Below, piece by piece: positions 1-7,349 of a stretch of DNA of 9,187 nt (the stretch's first letter is position 1; the number at the start of each line of letters is the position of its first letter). The notes under the pieces are model-generated. The model made no database searches. It saw only the letters and a list, made by a program, of their open reading frames with translations, and had not been told where the DNA came from. This DNA comes from Gemmatimonadaceae bacterium. GTDB taxonomy: Bacteria; Gemmatimonadota; Gemmatimonadetes; Gemmatimonadales; Gemmatimonadaceae. Both the position numbers and the translations under genes were made by a program. The DNA is taken from positions 1 through 9,187 of the forward strand of contig JANWKK010000084.1 of NCBI GenBank assembly GCA_025451425.1. Direction: 5' to 3'.

Positions 1-31
1 CGAGGTGGCCTTTGAGCGCCTCGGAATTCAT
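1..31 (-). CDS. PadR-family transcriptional regulator, N-terminal fragment (runs off left edge)
   Basis: Only the first ten codons are present, starting at ATG 31-29 and reading MNSEALKGHL. The 'LKGHL' string near the N-terminus is characteristic of PadR-family winged-helix regulators, which often begin with a variant of xxLKGHLDxLLL; this is recalled family knowledge. PadR proteins are dimeric repressors that often control exporter genes. The start is supported by a strong promoter just upstream (-35 at 62-67, -10 at 39-44). A dyad in the promoter spacer also occurs in the promoter of the upstream operon, so autoregulation and operon control are inferred. The gene follows apbE in the same direction, and no terminator is visible in the 53 nt between them, so readthrough from the operon is possible. 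With ten residues the family call is provisional. Confidence 0.6.
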   Translation of the reverse strand, partial: MNSEALKGHL

Positions 32-38
32 CCACCGC

Positions 39-67
39 ATTCTATACATCGCGTAACGATGTGTCAA
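39..67 (-). promoter_or_regulatory. Sigma-70-type promoter for the PadR gene
   Basis: On the minus strand there is a perfect -35 TTGACA (67-62), a 17-bp spacer (61-45) and a -10 TAGAAT (44-39) matching five of six consensus bases. The predicted transcription start, 6-8 nt past the -10, falls at about 31-33. That is on or next to the ATG at 31, so the padR mRNA would be leaderless or have a leader of one or two bases. No Shine-Dalgarno could lie within the transcript. The -35 is only 17 bp from the apbE stop codon. Confidence 0.75.
46..62. promoter_or_regulatory. Putative PadR operator: dyad ACATCG-N5-CGATGT in the promoter spacer
   Basis: Perfect 6-bp inverted repeat, arms 46-51 and 57-62, with 11 bp between arm starts (one helical turn). 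It fills the spacer and touches the -35. The same dyad, at the same offset from -35 and -10, occurs at 7404-7420. The ACAT/ATGT content resembles published PadR sites. Binding by the adjacent PadR is inferred. Confidence 0.65.
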
Positions 68-84
68 GGAGAGGTGGCGTGACA

Positions 85-1146
85 TTACGGCGCGTCGGTC
101 GGCGGCGCGAGAACGACGAGACGGTTCTTCAGCCCCGGCGAGATGAGGACCTCGTTCTGGGCGCTGACGATCACGGCTTCGACATGCTTCAGTCGTTCGA
201 CAAGCGCCATGCCCGCGGCAGGGCCCATGATGAACACGCCCTTCGCCAGAGCGTCCGCGATCACCGCGCGATCGGTCACGAGGGTCACGCTGCGACACAG
301 TTGCGCGGGTTCACCGCGGGACAGGTCGATGATGTGCGAATAGCGGCGACCGTCCTTCATGAAGAAACGCTCGTAGTCGCCGGATGTGCTGAACGTGCCA
401 TCGGAGAGATCGAGCTCCGCGAAGCTCCTGTCGGCGGGGCCTCTCGGATCCCGGATGCCGAGCCGCCACGGCCGGTCGCCCCTACGCCCGGCGACGTACA
501 TATCGCCGCCCGCTTGAATCATGAAGTTCCGGAATCCTCGCCCACGCAGGATGCTGACCGCCCGATCGACCGCGTACCCCTTTCCGATCCCGCCCAGATT
601 GACGCGCATGCCCTTGCGTCTCAGAAATGCGGTGCGCGCCCGGTCGTCGACTTCCAGATTGCGATAGTTGATGAGGGGAAGGCGCTCGAGTACGTCGCTT
701 CGATCCGGGACGACGGCGGCCTGGTCCTGGTAATCGAACTTCCACAAGTCGGTCAGGACCCCGAACGTGACGTCGAACGCTCCGCCGGTCCAGTCGCTGA
801 CCTGATGGGCGATCGTGAGCGCATCCAGGACATCGGAACTCACCGAAACGGGATGATCTCCAGCCGCCGCGTTCAGGCGCGCAATGTCACTACCCTCGCG
901 CCAGACGCTCATCAGATCCTCGAGCCGATCAAACTCCCGGAACACGGCGTCGAACGCCGCGGCGGCGCCGCCATCGTCCGCCGTCCACGCCGTGAGCCGC
1001 AGGTTCGATCCCATCGAAGGGCGCGCTCGTTGGACGAGGTGTTCGGCCGTTGTCGCATTGCCTGCCTGTCCGGTGCATGCCGCCACGAACGCAGCAAGCA
1101 CCAGCATTAACGCGGCGCCTCCGACTCGCTTCGCTATCGCGATCAT
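85..1146 (-). CDS. apbE: ApbE-family FAD:protein FMN transferase (NosX-like), lipoprotein
   Basis: This 353-residue protein should transfer FMN from FAD to a Ser/Thr of an exported flavoprotein; the FMN-binding protein encoded two genes upstream is the obvious substrate. Residues 8-23 are a hydrophobic signal ending in a VAAC lipobox, with Cys24 as the lipidation site, so it is probably an outer- or inner-leaflet periplasmic lipoprotein. ApbE motifs occur in order: SMGS (44-47), LGGIGKGYAVDRA (184-196), QAGGDMYVAG (211-220), STSGDYERFF (253-262), SHIID (270-274) and ADAL (297-300). Two sites deviate from the usual pattern: the normal IDPxTG reads IDLSRG, and the Thr that usually follows ADALx and helps bind metal is Lys302. 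The start is ATG 1146, overlapping the upstream stop as ATGA; the frame stays open further upstream but only inside the preceding gene. Length and fold motifs are typical of the family. Confidence 0.93.
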   Translation of the reverse strand: MIAIAKRVGGAALMLVLAAFVAACTGQAGNATTAEHLVQRARPSMGSNLRLTAWTADDGGAAAAFDAVFREFDRLEDLMSVWREGSDIARLNAAAGDHPVSVSSDVLDALTIAHQVSDWTGGAFDVTFGVLTDLWKFDYQDQAAVVPDRSDVLERLPLINYRNLEVDDRARTAFLRRKGMRVNLGGIGKGYAVDRAVSILRGRGFRNFMIQAGGDMYVAGRRGDRPWRLGIRDPRGPADRSFAELDLSDGTFSTSGDYERFFMKDGRRYSHIIDLSRGEPAQLCRSVTLVTDRAVIADALAKGVFIMGPAAGMALVERLKHVEAVIVSAQNEVLISPGLKNRLVVLAPPTDAP

Positions 1147-2018
1147 CGACGGCCGTGAGTCGCGCCAGAAACGGCGGATCCGATGAACACTCCGTCGCTG
1201 CGACGTCTGAGGATGATCCAATGCGGGCATTTCTGCTGATCCAGGTAGAGCCGCTCGCAGTCGTCGCAGCGGACGCATTCACTGGCGACGATCCGGGGTC
1301 CGCGAATCGCTCCCCACTGGCACGTCTTCTCGCAGATCTTGCACGTCTTGCACTCGGACCAGCGCTTGATGCGGAACACCGTCGTGAGGCTGGAGATGAT
1401 GCCCAGCGTCGCGCCGACAGGACAGAGAAAGCGGCAATACAGGTTGCGGACGAAGACCGTGGCGAGCAGCAGAACCGAGAGGCCGCACCACATCGGCGTC
1501 GTGCCGAACAGACTGAACCTCCAGAACGGCTCGGCGTACCGAACCGGCACCGCGATGTCCTTCGTGGCGAGATAGTATGCGAGCACCAAGGCCAACACGC
1601 CGTACTTGATCAGGTTGATGTACTCCTCGATCCGCACGGGGATCTCGAACCGCATCTTGCTCGGGATGATCGGGTCCATCAACTGCGTGAGCGCGCCGAA
1701 CGCGCACACGCGGCCGCAATACACCCGCCCCCACAGCACCGTCGTCACGACGACGAACAGCATGAAGACGTACCACGTGAGACTGTACCTGATCTCTGGC
1801 ACGCTCAGGTCAGTGAGCCGCAAGACGTCGCTGACCGACACGAGGCTGCTCTTGGTGAATCCCAGATAGCCGACCGCGGCGACGAACGTGACGTACTTCA
1901 GCGGAACGCTCTTGCGGAAGAAGCTGACGAGCGCCAGCGTCATGAACGCGATGAAGAACGCCACGTCGAGCGCCTGGGGCACGAGGATCTCGCGCCAGCC
2001 GTCGACGGCGGGGTTCAC
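1143..2018 (-). CDS. NosR/NapH-like polytopic membrane 4Fe-4S protein
   Basis: This 291-residue protein resembles the C-terminal membrane and ferredoxin half of NosR. About five hydrophobic segments are visible (roughly 17-34, 42-57, 81-97, 134-151 and 177-193). Two CxxxC motifs at membrane edges, C101/C105 (CGRVCAFGAL) and C195/C199 (CRFLCPVGA), are the paired cysteines typical of NosR, NapH and CcoG. A 4Fe-4S site follows at C223, C226, C229 and C233. A second, spaced CxxCxxC-x9-CP (C248, C251, C254, C264), resembles the NosR second-cluster pattern as I recall it. Its likely job is to carry electrons across the inner membrane to the periplasmic flavin of the preceding gene product. The start is GTG 2018, sharing its G with the upstream TAG; GGGAAG lies just upstream. 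The stop overlaps the apbE start by 4 nt. The C-terminal tail carries SGAT (284-287), similar to a flavinylation motif. Confidence 0.9.
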   Translation of the reverse strand: MNPAVDGWREILVPQALDVAFFIAFMTLALVSFFRKSVPLKYVTFVAAVGYLGFTKSSLVSVSDVLRLTDLSVPEIRYSLTWYVFMLFVVVTTVLWGRVYCGRVCAFGALTQLMDPIIPSKMRFEIPVRIEEYINLIKYGVLALVLAYYLATKDIAVPVRYAEPFWRFSLFGTTPMWCGLSVLLLATVFVRNLYCRFLCPVGATLGIISSLTTVFRIKRWSECKTCKICEKTCQWGAIRGPRIVASECVRCDDCERLYLDQQKCPHWIILRRRSDGVFIGSAVSGATHGRR

Positions 2019-2575
2019 TACTTCCCGGCCTCGGGCAGCAACTGCTTCGCGACCAAGCGCGAGCTGTCGCGGATGGCGCGCGTCGCGCTGGCGATGCTGA
2101 TCGAGGCGCGCGACACGGCGTCGACGTCGCCTCCCACCCGAAACGGATCGCGGATGTTCTTGCCCTTGAACTGCCGCGCGAACTGCGGTGTCTCCACCGA
2201 GAAGTACCCGTACGGCTCCGAGTCTGAATCCACGACGATCCCGGTCAGAGTGCCGGTGAGATCCATCCCGATGAGAATATGGATGGGACCGTGGTAGCCG
2301 CGCTCCAGCGGCACCAAGTCCGTTGTCCAGAAGGCGAATCCGAGCGGACGGGCGGCCGGATTGAGCCGCGGGTCGGCGGCATACGCGGTAAAGTGCAGCG
2401 GCTCGCCGGCCAGGGGCGAAAAGGCGACGGCCGCTGGAAAGAGTTGCTTCAGGTGCGCTTCGGGGCGCGGGTTCGTGAAAATCCGGTCAGCAGCCTTGGC
2501 GACGATCCAACTGACGCCGCCCACGAGGGCACACGCCGCGAAAGCCTTCGCGAGAAGGATCCTCCTCTTATTCAT
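2018..2575 (-). CDS. Membrane-anchored FMN-binding domain protein (NosR N-terminal-like)
   Basis: A 185-residue protein with one N-terminal hydrophobic anchor (about 6-27) preceded by positive residues, then an extracytosolic domain. The motif DAVSRAS (152-158), after a glycine-rich lead (RVGGDV), matches the FMN_bind pattern D-x-x-[ST]-[GR]-A-[ST]; the last residue, Ser158, would be the phosphoester-linked FMN acceptor. The R instead of G in the motif resembles NosR. With the next gene it rebuilds the two halves of NosR as separate polypeptides, and apbE two genes downstream supplies the flavinylating enzyme. The start is ATG 2575 (MNKRRILL), because upstream codons lie inside the permease gene and this start gives a sensible signal anchor. 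The overlap with the permease stop is 8 nt. The Shine-Dalgarno is weak, so coupling to permease translation is likely. The electron-carrier role is inferred from family knowledge. Confidence 0.85.
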   Translation of the reverse strand: MNKRRILLAKAFAACALVGGVSWIVAKAADRIFTNPRPEAHLKQLFPAAVAFSPLAGEPLHFTAYAADPRLNPAARPLGFAFWTTDLVPLERGYHGPIHILIGMDLTGTLTGIVVDSDSEPYGYFSVETPQFARQFKGKNIRDPFRVGGDVDAVSRASISIASATRAIRDSSRLVAKQLLPEAGK

Positions 2576-3794
2576 GTTTGAGAGCCCGAATGGGATCGAG
2601 CCGCGCGGCTCTATACGCCGGCCATGCGGCAAACACGAGGTTGAGCAGCATGGCGCTGATCATCGAGACGAAAGCGGTCGAGCGTTCAAAGACGAATGGC
2701 AGATGGGCGCGTGCCACAGTGAACTGCGATGCCACGCGTCCGACCGCAAGTCCGGCGACTACGCCGGTGGCCGCGAGCACAAATGCCTCGAACACGAACT
2801 GAAAAAAGACGTCCGACGCCGTCGCTCCGAGCGCGCGCCTCGTGCCGATCTCCGTTGTGCGATCTCGAACGGCGATCCACGCGATGGCCAGCACACCCAG
2901 GCCGGACACCATCAACCCGCTCACGCCAATCCAGCGGACAAAGAACGCCAGCCGCGCCGACGACGCCAACTGCGTGTCCACAAGCTCTTTTTGATTTTGC
3001 ACCTGGAAGTCTTCGCGCTGGCCGGCCAACGACCGATGCCTCACGCGCAAGAGGTCGCTGATCGTTCGAGCCGATGCATCCATGTTGTTCCAATCCTTTA
3101 TTTCGAACACGAGGCCATTGAAGTAATCAAGATTGAGCAGCCGGCGCATGGCGGTGGTCAACGGGACGTATACCTGCTGGTCCTCGTTGGTGACGTCGAG
3201 CCCCTGTCCTCGCTCGCTCAGCACGCCGACGACGTCAAAGGGGATGCGGTTGATGAAGAGTCGCTGTCCGACCGCCGAATCGATTCCGTACAGGTCGGCC
3301 GCGACCGTGTGGCCGATCAGGGCGACTCGTGCGGAACGACGGACGTCAGTCGTGTCAAAGAGCTCGCCCGTTTGCACGGCCCAGGACTTCATCGCGAAGT
3401 ACGACGGTTCGCATCCGACCACCGCAGCCACCTTCGAGAAGTCACCCGCCTTCAGTCGAAAGGACTGGGTCACGATGGCCGACGAGCGCTCGACTCCGGC
3501 CACGTCGCGGCGAAGCGTCACGTAGTCCGCCTCACGCAACGTCGTGACGATCAGGCCCGTTCGGGCCCGACCGGCCGTCGCGCGGTTCTGTTGAGCGGTG
3601 ACCAGAATGATATTGGTGCCAATGCGCCGAATCTGGTCGAGCACCTGCTGCCGTCCGGACGCCGCGAAGTTGACGGACGTGATCACGCCCGCAACACCGA
3701 GAGCCGCGCACGAGACGACGAGACCCGAGCGCAGGCGATACCGCCACATCTGCCGGAGGGCGCCGCCGACCAGATACCGGTAGGTCGACCGCAT
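2568..3794 (-). CDS. MacB/FtsX-type ABC transporter permease (second of two)
   Basis: This 408-residue permease has the MacB/LolC layout: one N-terminal membrane segment (about 23-45), a large periplasmic domain (about 46-280) and three C-terminal segments (about 283-309, 330-352 and 372-394). The cytoplasmic loop after TM2 carries the FtsX-family coupling motif RTTEIGTRRALGAT (312-325), which contacts the ATPase. The C-terminus ends in the typical AARLDPIRALKHE. It is related to, but clearly different from, the preceding permease, so a heterodimer is likely. The start is ATG 3794, 2 nt after the upstream stop. The frame stays open a further 49 codons, but those overlap the preceding gene and look non-membranous, so the internal ATG is preferred. 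No strong ribosome binding site is visible, consistent with translational coupling. Such permeases drive periplasm-to-outside export rather than classical transmembrane flipping. Confidence 0.92.
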   Translation of the reverse strand: MRSTYRYLVGGALRQMWRYRLRSGLVVSCAALGVAGVITSVNFAASGRQQVLDQIRRIGTNIILVTAQQNRATAGRARTGLIVTTLREADYVTLRRDVAGVERSSAIVTQSFRLKAGDFSKVAAVVGCEPSYFAMKSWAVQTGELFDTTDVRRSARVALIGHTVAADLYGIDSAVGQRLFINRIPFDVVGVLSERGQGLDVTNEDQQVYVPLTTAMRRLLNLDYFNGLVFEIKDWNNMDASARTISDLLRVRHRSLAGQREDFQVQNQKELVDTQLASSARLAFFVRWIGVSGLMVSGLGVLAIAWIAVRDRTTEIGTRRALGATASDVFFQFVFEAFVLAATGVVAGLAVGRVASQFTVARAHLPFVFERSTAFVSMISAMLLNLVFAAWPAYRAARLDPIRALKHE

Positions 3795-3796
3795 GA

Positions 3797-5020
3797 CTAC
3801 GACCGTAGCGCCGCGATCGGATCCACGTGCGAGGCTTTCCACGCGGGATGCAGGCCAAACACAAGACCGACCGTGACCGAGATGAGCGCCGCGCCCCCGA
3901 TCGCCTGCCACACGAGGGCGGACGGGAGCTGTTGCCACCACGTGGCCAATGACGTCCCGCCGGCACCGATGGCGACGCCGATCAGCCCGCCGAGCGCCGA
4001 GACCATCAGCGCTTCCAGCAGAAATTGCACCATGATGTCCTGCCGGCTGGCGCCGACGGATCGACGAACGCCAATCTCCTTGCGCCGCTCGGACACCGCG
4101 ATCAGCATCAGACTCATGATCACGACGCCGCCGATCAGCGTCGCCAGCGCGGCGACGCCGGTGAGCACTCTCGACAGGGTCGATCCGACCTCCGTCACGC
4201 GTGCCATCGCCGCTCTCGGGTTCGTAATCGTGAAATCATCGGTCGTCGGGGGGACGAGGTGGTGCCGCTCACGCAGGAGAGTGGTGATCCGTGTGACCGC
4301 GCGGTCGCCTTGTTCCGGATCTCTCAACTGCGCGATCAGCATCGTCAGGAAATCGCGGTTGAACAGCCGCCTGGATGCGGTGGTCACCGGAATCAGCACG
4401 AGATTGTCCAGGTTCGCACCACCCGGACCGGCACCGCGCGACGCCAGGACACCCTTGATCTGGAAGGGCACCTCGGCGATCCGGAATGTCTTGCCCACGG
4501 GATCGTCGCCGGCAAACAGCGTGGCCTTGACCTCGGCTCCGAGCACGGCCACTCGGGCGAGTGACTGCACATCGTCATCCGAGATGCTGCTCCCCTGCGC
4601 GATCTCGTCGCCGCGAAGCTCAGTCCAGTTCGCGGAGACGCCGAAGATCGCGGGCGCGGCGGTCTGGTCTCGATACTTCACGTCCACGTCGAACGCATTC
4701 TGGACCTGTGCCACGCGACGCACATCCGGAACGTCCGCCGCGATCGCCTGCGCGTCCTCGAATTTCAACGTCGGCGGAACCGTCGTCAGCGACGGCATCC
4801 CACGAGTCTGACCGGAGCCGGGCCTGATGATGACCGTATCGAAGGTCCCGATCATCCGCTTGAAGCGGCGCATCGTTTCCTGCTTGGTACTCTCGCCGAC
4901 GGATGACAGCGCCGTCAGCGACGAAATACCGACCACCACTCCCAGCATCATGAAACACGTCCGGAGGCGGTTTCGAGAGAGCGTGCGCACTGACAGACCG
5001 ATGCCTCGATAGACGTTCAT
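3797..5020 (-). CDS. MacB/FtsX-type ABC transporter permease (first of two)
   Basis: A 407-residue permease with an N-terminal membrane segment (about 21-42) and a periplasmic MacB_PCD-type domain (about 45-280). Three C-terminal segments follow (about 285-308, 330-353 and 370-392). The motif RRKEIGVRRSVGAS (312-325) is the canonical coupling sequence of MacB permeases, and the end HPAWKASHVDPIAALRS matches the family C-terminus. Unlike E. coli MacB, no nucleotide-binding domain is fused; the ATPase is the separate gene just upstream. The start is ATG 5020, with a good Shine-Dalgarno ACAGGAGT 5 nt before it, the best ribosome binding site in the operon. The gap to the ATPase stop is 12 nt. 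The protein should pair with the second permease and the MacA-like adaptor to form a tripartite pump, with a TolC-like outer-membrane partner encoded elsewhere. The substrate cannot be told from sequence. Confidence 0.94.
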   Translation of the reverse strand: MNVYRGIGLSVRTLSRNRLRTCFMMLGVVVGISSLTALSSVGESTKQETMRRFKRMIGTFDTVIIRPGSGQTRGMPSLTTVPPTLKFEDAQAIAADVPDVRRVAQVQNAFDVDVKYRDQTAAPAIFGVSANWTELRGDEIAQGSSISDDDVQSLARVAVLGAEVKATLFAGDDPVGKTFRIAEVPFQIKGVLASRGAGPGGANLDNLVLIPVTTASRRLFNRDFLTMLIAQLRDPEQGDRAVTRITTLLRERHHLVPPTTDDFTITNPRAAMARVTEVGSTLSRVLTGVAALATLIGGVVIMSLMLIAVSERRKEIGVRRSVGASRQDIMVQFLLEALMVSALGGLIGVAIGAGGTSLATWWQQLPSALVWQAIGGAALISVTVGLVFGLHPAWKASHVDPIAALRS

Positions 5021-5032
5021 AAGCGACTCCTG

Positions 5033-5728
5033 TTATCGAACGCTGACCAGCGCGGGACCGTTCGTCAGGTCTGAGACCAACGCTCCGTCGCGAATCAACA
5101 GCTCACGTGAGGCGTAGGAGGCCACGTGCTCGTCGTGCGTCACGAGGATGATCGTGCGGCCGTCGTGATGGAGAGCGGTCAATAGCTGCATGATGGACTC
5201 GCCCGCCGTCGAATCAAGATTGCCCGTCGGCTCATCCGCCAGAATCACCGGCGGATCGTTCATCAACGCGCGAGCGATGGCGACTCGTTGCTGCTCTCCA
5301 CCCGAGAGCTCAGTCGCGAAGTGATGGGCGCGATCGGCCAGCCCCACGCGCGTCAACGTGGCCAACGCTTTCGCTCGATCGACGCGTCCACCGCTGTACA
5401 CCATCGGGATCTCGACATTCTCCAGCGCCGTGGTGCGCGGGAGCAGGTTGAACGACTGGAAGACAAATCCAATGTGGCGGCAGCGAACGCGCGATCGCTG
5501 TTTATCCGAATACGCCGACACGTCTTCTCCGGCCAGCCGGTACGTGCCCGTCGAAGGCGTGTCGAGACACCCGATGATGTTCAACAGCGACGACTTTCCC
5601 GATCCGGACGCACCCCGAACCGTCACGAATTCGCCGCTGCGGATCGCGAACGAGACATCCCGCAAGGCCGTCACCGGCGTGCCGTCGACTCGCTGATACA
5701 CTTTCGAGACCTGGACGATGTCAATCAT
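5033..5728 (-). CDS. MacB/LolD-type ABC transporter ATPase
   Basis: This 231-residue nucleotide-binding subunit has all ABC motifs intact: Walker A GASGSGKS (39-46), Q-loop Gln91 in [10 protein letters not shown], signature [15 protein letters not shown] (141-155), Walker B VILADE with catalytic Glu166 and D-loop GNLD (169-172), and switch His198 in VTHD. The 'FQSFNLLP' and '[10 protein letters not shown]' strings are typical of the MacB/LolD/FtsE subfamily of mechanotransmission exporters. The protein should sit in the cytoplasm and energise the two permeases encoded directly downstream. It starts at ATG 5728, overlapping the adaptor stop as ATGA, so translation is probably coupled. The length is normal for a stand-alone ATPase of this group. 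Specificity for antibiotics, lipoproteins, peptides or siderophores cannot be settled from sequence. Confidence 0.96.
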   Translation of the reverse strand: MIDIVQVSKVYQRVDGTPVTALRDVSFAIRSGEFVTVRGASGSGKSSLLNIIGCLDTPSTGTYRLAGEDVSAYSDKQRSRVRCRHIGFVFQSFNLLPRTTALENVEIPMVYSGGRVDRAKALATLTRVGLADRAHHFATELSGGEQQRVAIARALMNDPPVILADEPTGNLDSTAGESIMQLLTALHHDGRTIILVTHDEHVASYASRELLIRDGALVSDLTNGPALVSVR

Positions 5729-6801
5729 GGGTTCAACTCTTTGGCGGTTCCGGGCGGCGGGGCTGACGTCAGAACGCGATCCGAAGTGGCGAGGCCCTTT
5801 TTGATTTCGACGACTCCCGCTTCGCGCACGCCGACTGAGACCGAGCGCTTGACAAGGCGGCCGTCTGCTTCGACGTACACGAACGGTTCGTCCCCCTCGC
5901 GCCGCAGCGCCATGTTCGGCACCACCAGGGCCTGCCGCTCGGCGGTCCGGATCGCAATGTTGGCCGTCATGTCCGGCTTGAGCGCGTCGGTCGCGGAGTC
6001 CACGGCAACCATGACCTCGTAGTTGACGACGCCGGAGACGATGGTCGCCTTGGGGGCGATGCTTTCGACGTGCCCTTCGAATTCTCGTGACGGATAGGAC
6101 TCGACCGTAAAGGTCACTTTGTCGGCTGACCTCACGTTCGCGATATCCGTCTCATCGACCATCGCAATCAGCTGGAGCGCATGGTCCGCAATAATCGTGA
6201 CGAAGGTCGGCGCGGCAAACGTGGCCGCCACGGTTTCCCCCTCCTGCGTAGAGACCGACGCGACGGTGCCAGAGATCGGCGCTCGAATCACCGCGTACGA
6301 GAGGTCGGTCGCGACGACCTCCGCGTCGCGTCGGCTCTTCTCGAGCTGTGCCCGCGCCGCCTGGCTTGCCAACGCGAGATCCTCGACCTGTTGCCGCGGC
6401 ACAAGACGCTGTTGATCCAAGCGTTGGACACGTGTGAGCTCCACGTCTGCTCGCCGCACTTCTTGCTCGGCCACCGCCACCTGCGCGTTCGCTTGCGCCA
6501 GACGCGCCTGGAGCCCGCGCGAATCGATCTCGGCAATCACGTCGTTGCGGCGGATGTGCGACCCGACGGTGACATTGAGCTTTTGGACGATGCCGGACAC
6601 TTGAGTGCCGACGCGCACTTCGGCGCCCACTCGCAATCGGATCACGCCGGTCGTCGTGACCGTCGCCGCGATCGTGCGCATGGCCGCCTGGCTGAAAGTG
6701 GGTGGGTTCGGCGCCGACGTCCGCGCCGTCAGCAGTCCTCGACCGAAGTACGCACCCACGCCAAGTACCAAGACGATCGCGAGAGCCGCCGTCCACTTCA
6801 T
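5725..6801 (-). CDS. MacA/HlyD-type periplasmic adaptor subunit
   Basis: A 358-residue membrane fusion protein. Residues 4-20 form an uncleaved-looking N-terminal anchor. The two lipoyl/biotinyl half-motifs are at 68-93 (SGIVQKLNVTVGSHI onward) and 172-191 (IRAPISGTVASVSTQEGETV), separated by an alpha-helical hairpin (about 95-168) rich in A, Q, E and R. A beta-barrel domain follows (LQLIAMVDETDIANV near 209-223), then a MacA-like strand VNYEVMVAVD and LKPDMTANI (274-282), and a membrane-proximal domain at the end. It should bridge the inner-membrane permeases to an outer-membrane channel. The ATG at 6801 shares its A with the upstream TGA; an in-frame GTG immediately before it is an alternative start, one codon longer. 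GAGAAG upstream is a fair ribosome binding site. The stop overlaps the ATPase start by 4 nt. Confidence 0.94.
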   Translation of the reverse strand: MKWTAALAIVLVLGVGAYFGRGLLTARTSAPNPPTFSQAAMRTIAATVTTTGVIRLRVGAEVRVGTQVSGIVQKLNVTVGSHIRRNDVIAEIDSRGLQARLAQANAQVAVAEQEVRRADVELTRVQRLDQQRLVPRQQVEDLALASQAARAQLEKSRRDAEVVATDLSYAVIRAPISGTVASVSTQEGETVAATFAAPTFVTIIADHALQLIAMVDETDIANVRSADKVTFTVESYPSREFEGHVESIAPKATIVSGVVNYEVMVAVDSATDALKPDMTANIAIRTAERQALVVPNMALRREGDEPFVYVEADGRLVKRSVSVGVREAGVVEIKKGLATSDRVLTSAPPPGTAKELNP

Positions 6802-7274
6802 CACTGCTTCTCGAAGATCATCACGACCGCCGGACTTTCGCCGCGCACCGATTCCACCGTCATGGTCTTCCCGTCAGCCGACAGCGACCGCGTCTCCGTC
6901 ATCACCGATTTCGTTCCCGCCACGGCGCCGTCGCGCGTCCAGGTCGTCACGAGCTTGCCGGCGCTCCATTTCGCGACGGTCTGGTTGTGGTCGCCCATGG
7001 GTCCATCATTCGGTATGGCTTTTCCAGACAAGTCGTACCGAAGCTCGCGCGCATTGTCTTGCCCTTGAAAGGACGACGTATCGTGAATCACGAGCTCCGT
7101 TGCGGTTTGTGAAATCGCGAGCGTGTCCTTCAAGGCCACCATCATGCCGAGATTCTTGCCTTTCGCGGGGTTCATGACCCATCGGCCGGAGAAATTCGGG
7201 AGCGACTGCGCCGAGGCCGCCGTGGCCACCACAAGGAACAGAGACACGATGGCATTTCGAGTGGTCATAGACAT
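6801..7274 (-). CDS. Small secreted beta-rich protein of unknown function, first gene of the operon
   Basis: A 157-residue protein with a Sec signal peptide: charged start MSMTTR, hydrophobic stretch about 8-19, and an ASA|QS cleavage site after residue 22. There is no lipobox, so it is probably soluble in the periplasm. The mature part starts SLPNFSGRW, and alternating hydrophobic and polar residues plus repeated 'T-E-T-R-S' and 'G-K-T-M-T-V-E' strands suggest a lipocalin-like beta structure; secreted proteins opening with 'SGxW' are common in acidobacteria. I recognise no catalytic motif. The start is ATG 7274, because GAGG lies 6 nt upstream; an ATG at 7268 would be 12 nt away. It heads the exporter and redox operon and shares the stop/start junction TGATG with the adaptor gene. 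It could bind the exported compound or accept electrons, but this is inference from position only. Confidence 0.82.
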   Translation of the reverse strand: MSMTTRNAIVSLFLVVATAASAQSLPNFSGRWVMNPAKGKNLGMMVALKDTLAISQTATELVIHDTSSFQGQDNARELRYDLSGKAIPNDGPMGDHNQTVAKWSAGKLVTTWTRDGAVAGTKSVMTETRSLSADGKTMTVESVRGESPAVVMIFEKQ

Positions 7275-7349
7275 CCTTATCCTCGAGAAAAAATGAAATG
7301 GGAGACATCCGACGCACACGCTCTGGCGCCGTGCAAGGTTTGGCAGTCA

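Noticed and set aside
61..1110. 349-codon plus-strand open frame opposite apbE, preceded by AAGGAGAGG
   Set aside because: The purine run looks like a Shine-Dalgarno but overlaps the -35 of the minus-strand padR promoter. The product has no family features, whereas apbE on the other strand has all of its motifs.
1050..2297. 415-codon plus-strand open frame opposite the Fe-S and FMN-binding genes
   Set aside because: The translation is rich in R, H, E and D, lacks recognisable motifs and runs across three real minus-strand genes.
3795..3941. Upstream extension of the second permease by 49 codons
   Set aside because: The extension lies inside the first permease gene and encodes a charged, non-membrane sequence. 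ATG 3794 gives the normal family N-terminus.
2361..4811. 816-codon open frame on the plus strand opposite the permeases
   Set aside because: It is antisense to two clear MacB-type permeases, its translation is rich in R, H, D and S without domain motifs, and it spans the junction of two genes. GC-rich coding DNA often leaves such frames open.
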